A stretch of 11,832 bases of DNA from CAYJOG01 sp964371695 [NCBI: uncultured bacterium] (lineage in GTDB: Bacteria; CAYJOG01), in the NCBI GenBank assembly GCA_964371695.1, contig CAYJOG010000042.1:1-11832 (forward strand), in the 5' to 3' direction. The translations under genes were made by a program, and so were the position numbers. The notes below the pieces were generated by a model. That model was not told the DNA's origin and searched no databases. It was given only the letters and a program-made list of their open reading frames with translations. Below are positions 5,997 through 11,832 of the stretch, piece by piece; the stretch's first letter is position 1; each line of letters begins with the position of its first letter.

Positions 5997-6581
5997 GTGC
6001 GCCGGTTCGCCCTCTTCCTTTCCATGGCCTGTCTGCTCACCGCTGGCGACTCACGGCCCCAGGCGGGCCAGCGGCATTACGGCCTCAGGGACTGCCGGGT
6101 GCGGGAGGCCCCCCTTGTCCACACGCCAGAGGGTTTTGAAGACCGCCCCTTCTCGCGCCAGAAGGCCCCCGGCCTGCTGCTTTCCTTTTCCAAAAAAACG
6201 GACGCAGGCGAAAACACCCTGGAAGTCCAGGCTGTCCCCAAAAACCATGTCTCCCGCCCCACGCTTGAAGAAGTCGAAGACACCGACCTCACCGCCTTTG
6301 GCAAAGAAGACGCCCGGATCATCGTGGAGCTTCAGCCGCCGGTGAAACTCACCCGCCGGCACACCGCCCTGGTGCGACGCGTGCGCAGCCCCGCCACGGG
6401 CAAATGGGCCATGGTGGCCTGGGTGGACGCCTCCCGCGAGGTGATCCGCGTGACGCTGCTGTCTTCCAATCAGGCGGCCTGGGCCGAAGGTGAAGACGCG
6501 TTTTATGAAGTGCTGGGCAACACGTTTCACAAGTTTCAGGACCCCCCGCGTTTCAAGGTGGTGGGCTGCGAAACGCTGTGA
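5997..6581 (+). CDS. Small exported protein of unknown function
   Basis: A 194-residue protein I do not recognise. From the GTG at 5997 it begins MRRFALFLSMACLLTAG, a short signal peptide with an Arg-Arg n-region; the cysteine at residue 12 does not follow a proper lipobox, so lipid attachment is unlikely. An ATG at 6024 would lose most of the signal. The mature part mixes charged residues with beta-like stretches (ARIIVELQP, VIRVTLLSS) and ends in FHKF and a late Cys. The C-terminal pattern, a strand followed by a helix ending in FYEVLGNTFHKF, recalls PsbP/DcrB-like folds, but only weakly. No Shine-Dalgarno is visible. Its stop lies 14 bp before the TPR-CHAT ATG, so the two are surely co-transcribed and both exported; it may be a partner of the CHAT protein. 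Confidence 0.75.
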   Translation: MRRFALFLSMACLLTAGDSRPQAGQRHYGLRDCRVREAPLVHTPEGFEDRPFSRQKAPGLLLSFSKKTDAGENTLEVQAVPKNHVSRPTLEEVEDTDLTAFGKEDARIIVELQPPVKLTRRHTALVRRVRSPATGKWAMVAWVDASREVIRVTLLSSNQAAWAEGEDAFYEVLGNTFHKFQDPPRFKVVGCETL

Positions 6582-6595
6582 AAGGCGGGTTGTTC

Positions 6596-9500
6596 ATGGC
6601 CGGGCGATGGAAAACCCTGTTGGCGTGCCTGGGCCTGTTGTTGTCCCTCGCCTCGCCCCTCAAAGCCGAGCCGCTTTCCGAGGCGTTGCTGGGTCAGTCC
6701 TCTCGCCTGTTGATGGAGGGCAAAGCCAAAGAAGCCCTGTCCCTGCTGGACGCCGCCGAGACCACCCCCGCCACGTCCCCTGGCCTGCTGGCCCTGCGCA
6801 ACAACTTTCAGGCCCGTGCGCTGGAAAACCTGGGCCGCCCGATGCTGGCGCTCAAAAAAATCCAGGCGGGTGTGGCCCTGCTGCGCCAGCTTCCGCCCGG
6901 CGACAAACAGCGGATGATGGGCCTGGGCGCGCTGCTGGGTCAGGAGGCCCTGCTGCGCCGCTCGGTGTGGCGGCCAGATCACGAGGCCTTCCTCAAGAAC
7001 TGGCGCACCGAAACCAGCCCCCCCCTGTCCCGTCTGGTCAAGGCCGCCTCTGACCTGGGCCAAAGCAGGCTGGCTGTTTCCTGGTCACGGGAGCTGGCCG
7101 CCGCCGAGCCGCTTTCTTTCACCGCGTCGCAGATTCTGGTGAACACGCTGCTGGAGGCCGGGTCTGCCGCCCAGGCCCTGAGCGCCGCCGCCACCATGAA
7201 AAAACTGGCGGCAAGCGACGAAGACCGGGCCGGGGCCGCCGTGAGCGAAGCGCTGGTGTGGATCACCCTGTTGCAACCCGCCCAGGCCCGGCAGGTGCTC
7301 GAAAAACAGGCCGGGAAAAACCTCTCACCCCTCATGGCGGCCAAACTGAGCCACACCCGCGCCATTGCCCTGGCACTGGATGGCCGCGCCACTCCGGCCC
7401 TGGCGCTGCTGGACAAAGCCTTTTCGATTTCACAATCCCTCAAGGACAACGCCGCCCTGCTGGTGAAAGAAGGCAGGGTCCCCCCGGCTTTTTTCCGCGA
7501 CGCTGAAGTCAAAACCCTGGACCTGCAAACCGGCCTGTGGGCCGAACGGGCGCGCATCAACCTGCTGCTGGGGCGTTTCAAAGAAGCCCGCGACAACTAC
7601 ACCCAGGCCCTGGCCCTGCACCCGCCCTTTGGCCAGCAGTTGCAGATGCTCACCTCGCGGGGCGTGGTGCTGGAGCGACAGGGCTTTGCCCGAAGCGCCC
7701 TCGTGGAGCACAACAACGTGGCGTCTCTGGCGGCCCGTAGCGGCCTGTGGCGACGGGTGGCGGAATCTCTCAACAATCAGGCCACGGCAGCCCGCGAGGC
7801 CGGGCTGCTCACCGAGGCCCTGCGCCGCCAGTGGGCCGCCCTGTGGGTGGATGACCTGATGGGCGACCTATCCGGCAAGGCGGTGGATTACGAAAACATC
7901 GCCCGGCTGTGGCTGCTCAAGAACAAACCCGCATTGGCCAGGGGATACATCCAAAAAGCCAAACGCACCCAAAAAGAGGCCGATTATCTGCTCAAGCTGC
8001 GTTTTGGCCGCACCGAGGGCGAAGCCTGCCGCCGCCTGGGCGACACCACCTGCGCCAAACGGGTGTTCGCCGAAACCGCCCAGGAGGCCGCCACCGGGGG
8101 CGCGCTGGATTTTCTGTGGATGGCCCAGGCGGGTCTGGCCCGGTCACTGCGGGATGAAGGCGCGCTCTCTGAGAGCGCAGGTGTATTTGAAGCCGCCCTC
8201 ACCACCATAGACACCATGCGCCTTTTGAGCGGCGCAAGCGCTGAGGAACGGGCGCGTTTTTTGCTGGAACGCCTGCCGGTGTATGAAGACCTGATGCGGG
8301 TGTATCTGAAGCAGGGTCGGTTTGAAGAGGCCTTTGCCACCCTGGAACGCATGCGCGCCCGCACCCTGCTGGACCGTCTGCAACAAAGCGGCAGCCGCCT
8401 GGACGAAGAACTCACCCCCAACGAGCGGGACACCGAACGGTTGCTGGAACTGGCCACCCGACTGTCTTTTGAGGAACTCAACACCACCCGTGCGCCAGAG
8501 GCCCGGCGGCGTTATGAAGAAACCCTCGCCCGGCTGGAAAACCACCGACGCTTGCTGGACAAAAAATATCCCAAGCTGGCGTTCTTCCGGGGCCGGGGCG
8601 GGCGGCCCTCGCCGGGTGTGGTGGCGAAATATCTGGGGCCAAAAGACCTGCTGCTGATTCAGCACACCACCGAAGAAGGCACGGTGCTTTTTGGCCTGGG
8701 CAAAACCAGATTCCAGACCTGGGAAATCCCCGCCCTCAAAAAGTCGGCACTCCGGTTGCTGGTGCAGGACCGCCTGCGGGCCAGCATTGCCCAGGGGGTG
8801 TGGGCCATGCCCCAGGAACGGGCCGCCCAGGGGTTGTATCGCACGCTGCTGGAGCCGGTGCTGGCGACTTTTCAGGACACGGACACACTGCTGTTCAGCC
8901 CTGATGAAATCCTCTCGGAACTCCCCCTGGGTGTGCTGATGACGCCAGACGGCCAGTTTCTTGCACAAAAAATGGCCGTGCTGAATGTACCCAGCGCAAC
9001 CACCTGGACCTACTCCCGCTCCCTCAGGGGAGCACCCAGCAAAAAGTCCCAATGGCTGGTGCTGGCCAATCCCAGGTTTGCCGACAAGGCCCTGGCCCCT
9101 CTGAAAGGCACCGAGGTGGAAGCCCGCAAGCTCAAGTCTCTTTATCCAGGACCGGTGCAGTTGTTCACCCAGCAACAGGCCACCGAAAACACGATTCAGA
9201 AACGGGGAGACAAAGCCGCCCTGCTGCACTTCGCCACCCACGGCCTGCTGAATGCCGCCAACCCCATGATGAGCAAGGTGGCCCTGGCGCGGGACGACCG
9301 GGGCGGTGGAGATGGTTTTCTGGAGGTGCGGGAGATTCTGGACCTGGACCTGCGGGCCTCGCTGGTGGTGCTCAGCGCATGCGACAGCGCACGGGGCGAG
9401 GCATTGGCGGGCGAGGGATTGCAGGGCTTGGCCCAGGCTTTTTTAAGGGCGGGCGCGCCCCGCGTGATGGCCACCCTGTGGGAAGTCAACGACCAGTCAA

Positions 9501-9667
9501 CTTCATTTCTGGTGCAACACTTCTACGCCAACCTCAAAAAACAGTCCGTGGCCAGGGCACTGCAAAGCGCCCAGCAGCAGACCATGGCCAAATTCGGCCC
9601 CAATCCTTTTTTCTGGGCTCCTTTTGTGTTGCTGGGGCCTGGCTGGGAAGGAGACCTGGGTGGGTGA
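6596..9667 (+). CDS. Exported TPR-repeat protein with C-terminal CHAT (caspase-like) domain
   Basis: A 1023-residue protein. From the ATG at 6596 it starts with a signal peptide (MAGRWK, a Leu-rich core, cleavage likely after Ala24 in PLKA-EP), supported by an AAGGCGGG sequence just upstream; a GTG at 6578 overlapping the previous stop is the alternative. Residues about 25-610 are alpha-helical with tetratricopeptide-type repeats, for example LLGRFKEARDNYTQALALHP near 320-340 and GRFEEAFATLERM near 575. Residues about 675-1023 form a CHAT domain: PDEILSELPLGVL, HFATHG with candidate catalytic His882, LSACDSARGE with candidate Cys929, then GLAQAFLRAGAPRVMATLW and FFWAPFVLLG. CHAT proteins belong to the caspase/separase clan, and the dyad looks intact, so protease activity is plausible. 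TPRs usually bind partners or substrates. Location outside the cytoplasm is predicted by the signal peptide. The desaturase start overlaps its last 8 bases. Confidence 0.92.
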   Translation: MAGRWKTLLACLGLLLSLASPLKAEPLSEALLGQSSRLLMEGKAKEALSLLDAAETTPATSPGLLALRNNFQARALENLGRPMLALKKIQAGVALLRQLPPGDKQRMMGLGALLGQEALLRRSVWRPDHEAFLKNWRTETSPPLSRLVKAASDLGQSRLAVSWSRELAAAEPLSFTASQILVNTLLEAGSAAQALSAAATMKKLAASDEDRAGAAVSEALVWITLLQPAQARQVLEKQAGKNLSPLMAAKLSHTRAIALALDGRATPALALLDKAFSISQSLKDNAALLVKEGRVPPAFFRDAEVKTLDLQTGLWAERARINLLLGRFKEARDNYTQALALHPPFGQQLQMLTSRGVVLERQGFARSALVEHNNVASLAARSGLWRRVAESLNNQATAAREAGLLTEALRRQWAALWVDDLMGDLSGKAVDYENIARLWLLKNKPALARGYIQKAKRTQKEADYLLKLRFGRTEGEACRRLGDTTCAKRVFAETAQEAATGGALDFLWMAQAGLARSLRDEGALSESAGVFEAALTTIDTMRLLSGASAEERARFLLERLPVYEDLMRVYLKQGRFEEAFATLERMRARTLLDRLQQSGSRLDEELTPNERDTERLLELATRLSFEELNTTRAPEARRRYEETLARLENHRRLLDKKYPKLAFFRGRGGRPSPGVVAKYLGPKDLLLIQHTTEEGTVLFGLGKTRFQTWEIPALKKSALRLLVQDRLRASIAQGVWAMPQERAAQGLYRTLLEPVLATFQDTDTLLFSPDEILSELPLGVLMTPDGQFLAQKMAVLNVPSATTWTYSRSLRGAPSKKSQWLVLANPRFADKALAPLKGTEVEARKLKSLYPGPVQLFTQQQATENTIQKRGDKAALLHFATHGLLNAANPMMSKVALARDDRGGGDGFLEVREILDLDLRASLVVLSACDSARGEALAGEGLQGLAQAFLRAGAPRVMATLWEVNDQSTSFLVQHFYANLKKQSVARALQSAQQQTMAKFGPNPFFWAPFVLLGPGWEGDLGG
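9648..9653 (+). promoter_or_regulatory. Ribosome binding site that fixes the desaturase start
   Basis: AAGGAG lies six bases before the GTG at 9660, inside the end of the CHAT coding region. It favours this GTG over an upstream in-frame TTG at 9624. Confidence 0.75.
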
Positions 9668-10595
9668 GACTCCCCTCTCAGCAACACCCTCCGGCGACGC
9701 CCCCGCACTGCCCCCCCTGCCGCTGGACAAAAATCAAATCCAGTCCCTCACCCGCCTGAGCGTGCCCCAAAGTCTGCTGGCCCTTTTGGTCAACTGGGGG
9801 CACATTGCCTTGGCGGTGGCTGTTTTTGAAATCAGCCCCCCACCCTGGCGCTGGGTGCTGTTGCCTTTTCTGGTGGTATATCAGGCCCGCAATCTCAACG
9901 GCCTGGGCATATTGGCGCATGAGGCCATTCATCACACCCTGCTGCCCTGGCCCTGGCTGAACAACACCGTGGGGCGGTGGCTGTGTGGTTTCCCCATGGG
10001 CCTGTCGCTGAACGCCTACCGGCGTCTGCATCTGGCCCATCACCGTCTGGTGCTGGACCCAGCGGACCCGGACTACCCTCTCTATCAAAACTTGCCCACG
10101 TCAACACCCCGGTTCCTGCGCCGTATTTTTGGCGACACACTGGGAGGCAACTCCTTTCAAAAATACCTGCTCACTATAAAAGGAGACGGCCAGGGGGCGG
10201 CCAACCCCGACCTGCCCCTGATGGTGCTGTTTCACACCACAGCGTGGGGGGTATTGATGTGGCAGGGCTGGTGGCTGCCGGGCCTGTTGTTGTGGCTTTT
10301 GCCCATGGCCACGATGATGCCGGTGTTTTTTCGCCTGCGGGCCGCCATGGAACACGGCGGCCTGGAGGGGACCCCGTTTCCGCTCAAAAGCCGCACCACA
10401 CTGGGCAGCGCCTGGGGGCGGTTCTGGTTTTCGCCCCACCACTCCCATTTTCACCTGGAGCACCACTGGTGCCCCGGCGCACCCCATTACCATCTGGGGG
10501 CGCTGCATCGTCTGCTGGCGGGCAAAAACGCGCTGGGGGGCGCAGACATCAGCCCCGGTTATACAGCTACGTTGAAAGCCCTTGTAAAGCCCTGA
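9660..10595 (+). CDS. Membrane fatty-acid-desaturase-family protein
   Basis: A 311-residue integral membrane protein with the three histidine boxes that bind the di-iron centre: HEAIHH at residues 87-92, HLAHH at 124-128 and HLEHH at 265-269, plus an extra conserved-looking His232 in MEHGG. Hydrophobic segments lie at about 37-57, 64-80, 185-200 and 204-224, between the boxes as the family topology requires. Members insert double bonds or hydroxyl groups into acyl lipids, sphingolipids or carotenoids, using oxygen; the substrate cannot be assigned. The GTG start overlaps the CHAT gene by 8 bp with a good Shine-Dalgarno, so translation is coupled. The first 35 residues are Pro-rich and variable. 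No hairpin terminator follows; three copies of AAAGCC occur around the stop codon (10575-10600). Confidence 0.9.
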   Translation: MGETPLSATPSGDAPALPPLPLDKNQIQSLTRLSVPQSLLALLVNWGHIALAVAVFEISPPPWRWVLLPFLVVYQARNLNGLGILAHEAIHHTLLPWPWLNNTVGRWLCGFPMGLSLNAYRRLHLAHHRLVLDPADPDYPLYQNLPTSTPRFLRRIFGDTLGGNSFQKYLLTIKGDGQGAANPDLPLMVLFHTTAWGVLMWQGWWLPGLLLWLLPMATMMPVFFRLRAAMEHGGLEGTPFPLKSRTTLGSAWGRFWFSPHHSHFHLEHHWCPGAPHYHLGALHRLLAGKNALGGADISPGYTATLKALVKP

Positions 10596-10615
10596 AAGCC
10601 TTATCGCACTTCACG

Positions 10616-10645
10616 TTGACACTGGGGCACCTGACTAAATAAGAT
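10616..10645 (+). promoter_or_regulatory. Likely sigma-70-type promoter of the CheX-like/cheY pair
   Basis: A perfect -35 TTGACA (10616-10621) is followed after 18 bp by TAAGAT (10640-10645), 4 of 6 matches to TATAAT. It lies in the 98-bp gap after the desaturase and would start transcription near 10652, giving a leader of about 40 bases that contains AGGAG (10677-10681), 12 bases before the ATG. Confidence 0.5.
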
Positions 10646-10693
10646 AGCCCCGCCGAACTTCCGTTTGAATCCAGTTAGGAGAGCGTTTACTTC

Positions 10694-11551
10694 ATGCTTC
10701 CAAAATTCTTTGGCCAGTACCTGCTCGAAAAAGGCGCGCTTAACTCGCAGCAGCTTATCGAGTCCATCAAATATCAGAAATCCAAGGTGCGAAAGCTGGG
10801 TGAGATTGCCGTTGCCCAAGGGTTTCTTTCAGAGTCGCAGGCTCAGAAAATCAACGAACTGCAAAAAAAGACAGACCGCATGTTCGGCGAACTGGCCATC
10901 AGCGAGGGGATTCTGAATGAGACCCAGATGAAAGAAATCCTCACCATCCAGCAGAACTCGCACATTTACCTGGGCGAGGCCATCGAGTTTTTGGGCTTTA
11001 TGGACCGCCCCACGCTGGACGGCGAACTGGCCAGCTTCAAGCAGGAGCAGGCCGAGGTGCAGGACACCATCGTGTCGGTGCCCGACACCATCAAAGAGGC
11101 CAAAGTCGTCACCGTGTCGGTGGACCTCACCTGCAAGCTCATCCGTCGCACCGCCTTCATCCCCACCAAGGTGGCTCCCGTGTCGGTCACGTCCGAGACC
11201 ATCCCCAACCGCTACATCGTGGTGAGCATGGATCTTTCCGGCGACTTCTGCGGCACCTATGTGCTCAACTTCAGCCAGAGCATCGCCGCCGAACTGGCCC
11301 GCAAGGTGCTCAAGGATGACACCATCCCCGAAGACGACGAAGAAACCCTGGTGGACTGCGCCAAGGAATTCACCAACGTGGTGGTGGGCAACATCGCCGC
11401 CCGGCTGCTGGAACTGGGCAAACGCATCGAGATCCATCCCCCCTCGGCCACGCAGGACCCCCTCACCGTGCCCGCTCGGCAAGAGGCGGTGGTGGTCACC
11501 GTGGTCACGCCCATCGGCGACATGGACACCATCATCGTCCAGGGCAAGTAA
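10694..11551 (+). CDS. CheX-like CheY-P phosphatase with N-terminal MshEN-like repeats
   Basis: A 285-residue protein with two parts. Residues 5-115 hold four repeats with an exact 29-residue period (glycines at 7, 36, 65, 94): FGQYLLEKG, LGEIAVAQG, FGELAISEG, LGEAIEFLG, each continuing into a helix; the first three end in Gln (28, 57, 86) and the fourth is degenerate. This matches the MshEN/GspE N-terminal layout of 24-residue motifs with 5-residue spacers. The Arg that begins each MshEN motif is replaced by Phe5, Lys34, Met63 and Tyr92, so c-di-GMP binding is uncertain. After a linker (about 116-138), residues 139-285 resemble CheC/CheX: YIVVSMDLSGDFCGTYVLNF, then the phosphatase motif ExxN as Glu225 and Asn228 in KEFTNVVVGN. 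CheX dephosphorylates CheY-P in the cytoplasm. A receiver gene follows after 32 bp, supporting this role. Confidence 0.85.
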   Translation: MLPKFFGQYLLEKGALNSQQLIESIKYQKSKVRKLGEIAVAQGFLSESQAQKINELQKKTDRMFGELAISEGILNETQMKEILTIQQNSHIYLGEAIEFLGFMDRPTLDGELASFKQEQAEVQDTIVSVPDTIKEAKVVTVSVDLTCKLIRRTAFIPTKVAPVSVTSETIPNRYIVVSMDLSGDFCGTYVLNFSQSIAAELARKVLKDDTIPEDDEETLVDCAKEFTNVVVGNIAARLLELGKRIEIHPPSATQDPLTVPARQEAVVVTVVTPIGDMDTIIVQGK

Positions 11552-11583
11552 CCTACCCAGAGAAAGCGGGGCCTAATTTTCCC

Positions 11584-11832
11584 ATGAGCAAAAAATTCCT
11601 CATCGTAGACGACAGCCGGGTGGCCGCCCACGTGCTGGGCGAAATTGTCAACGGCATCGCCGGTTGCGAGGTGGCCGCCCACGCCAAAAGCGGCGAGGAA
11701 GCCCTGGAGCTTTACGATCAGCACAAACCCGACATGGTCACCATGGACCTTTCCATGCCCGTCATGGGCGGCATGGAGGCCATCCGCCAGCTCATCGCCA
11801 AAGACCCCCAGGCCAGAATCGTGGTGGTCAGT
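11584..11832 (+). CDS. cheY: CheY-like response regulator receiver (cut by window edge)
   Basis: The first 83 residues of a receiver domain. The acidic pair Asp9-Asp10 in FLIVDDSR, phosphoacceptor Asp55 in VTMDLSMPVMGGMEA, and Ser83 in the IVVVS strand (the switch Thr/Ser) are present; the conserved Lys lies beyond the edge. Such proteins are phosphorylated by CheA and bind the flagellar motor or another output. The upstream CheX-like phosphatase gene, 32 bp away with no terminator between, makes a chemotaxis-type role likely. Only the receiver is visible, so a longer protein with an output domain cannot be excluded. The site upstream of the ATG is weak (AGAGAAAGCGGGG). Confidence 0.9.
   Translation, partial: MSKKFLIVDDSRVAAHVLGEIVNGIAGCEVAAHAKSGEEALELYDQHKPDMVTMDLSMPVMGGMEAIRQLIAKDPQARIVVVS

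Noticed and set aside
4920-6581. One plus-strand open frame of 553 codons
   Set aside because: Its first two thirds are antisense to the well-supported hbd gene and to the structured element, with a His/Gln/Phe-rich composition typical of shadow frames. Only the last 194 codons, from the GTG at 5997 with a signal peptide, are kept.
8144-9241. A 365-codon minus-strand frame opposite the CHAT gene
   Set aside because: Complete overlap with the TPR-CHAT coding region, Gln/Gly/Phe-rich shadow composition, no recognisable domain or ribosome binding site.
10575-10600. Three copies of AAAGCC around the desaturase stop as a functional repeat
   Set aside because: Short, irregularly spaced and partly coding; no inverted symmetry or other sign of function.
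10636-10659. Flagellar sigma-28 promoter before the CheX-like gene
   Set aside because: TAAA and a GCCGAACT sequence occur, but only 12 bases apart instead of about 15 and with a poor -10 match. The TTGACA/TAAGAT pair fits better.

Overview
The window is GC-rich, gene-dense bacterial chromosome with short intergenic gaps and N-terminal export signals. The gene set (MoxR/DUF58, HxlR with a glutathione S-transferase, LexA, a 3-hydroxybutyryl-CoA dehydrogenase, a His-box desaturase, CheX/CheY-type chemotaxis proteins) fits a Gram-negative, proteobacteria-like organism. I cannot name the lineage from the sequence. I see no tRNA, rRNA, CRISPR array or transposase gene.

Layout. (1) Bases 1-1306, minus strand: a MoxR AAA+ ATPase overlaps by 4 bp a DUF58-like membrane protein that runs off the left edge, the usual MoxR/DUF58 pair. 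(2) 1329-2532: an HxlR-family repressor (minus) is divergent from a glutathione S-transferase (plus). The AT-rich gap carries two 15-bp direct repeats exactly 30 bp apart, the likely operator. (3) 2567-4776, minus strand: a putative operon of a BtrH_N/DUF4872 papain-fold protein, a LexA-like repressor and a small exported protein of unknown function. The LexA keeps its Ser-Lys dyad but lacks the segment that normally holds the Ala-Gly self-cleavage site. (4) 4783-5042: a 260-bp non-coding element made of consecutive inverted repeats, with near-matching terminal inverted repeats and a TTA on each side. It fills the gap between the hbd stop codon and the BtrH-like start. (5) 5043-5894, minus: 3-hydroxybutyryl-CoA dehydrogenase with a strong Shine-Dalgarno and promoter. 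(6) 5997-10595, plus: a likely three-gene operon of a small exported protein, a 1023-residue exported TPR-CHAT protein (caspase-like His/Cys dyad) and a membrane fatty-acid-desaturase-family protein. (7) 10616-11832, plus: a promoter, a CheX-like phosphatase fused to four N-terminal 29-residue repeats resembling the MshEN c-di-GMP-binding motif, then a CheY-like receiver cut by the right edge.

Most notable are the MshEN-like/CheX fusion next to CheY, the LexA with no visible cleavage site co-transcribed with a BtrH-like protein, the structured element, and the exported TPR-CHAT operon. All functions are inferred from motifs and context read by eye.
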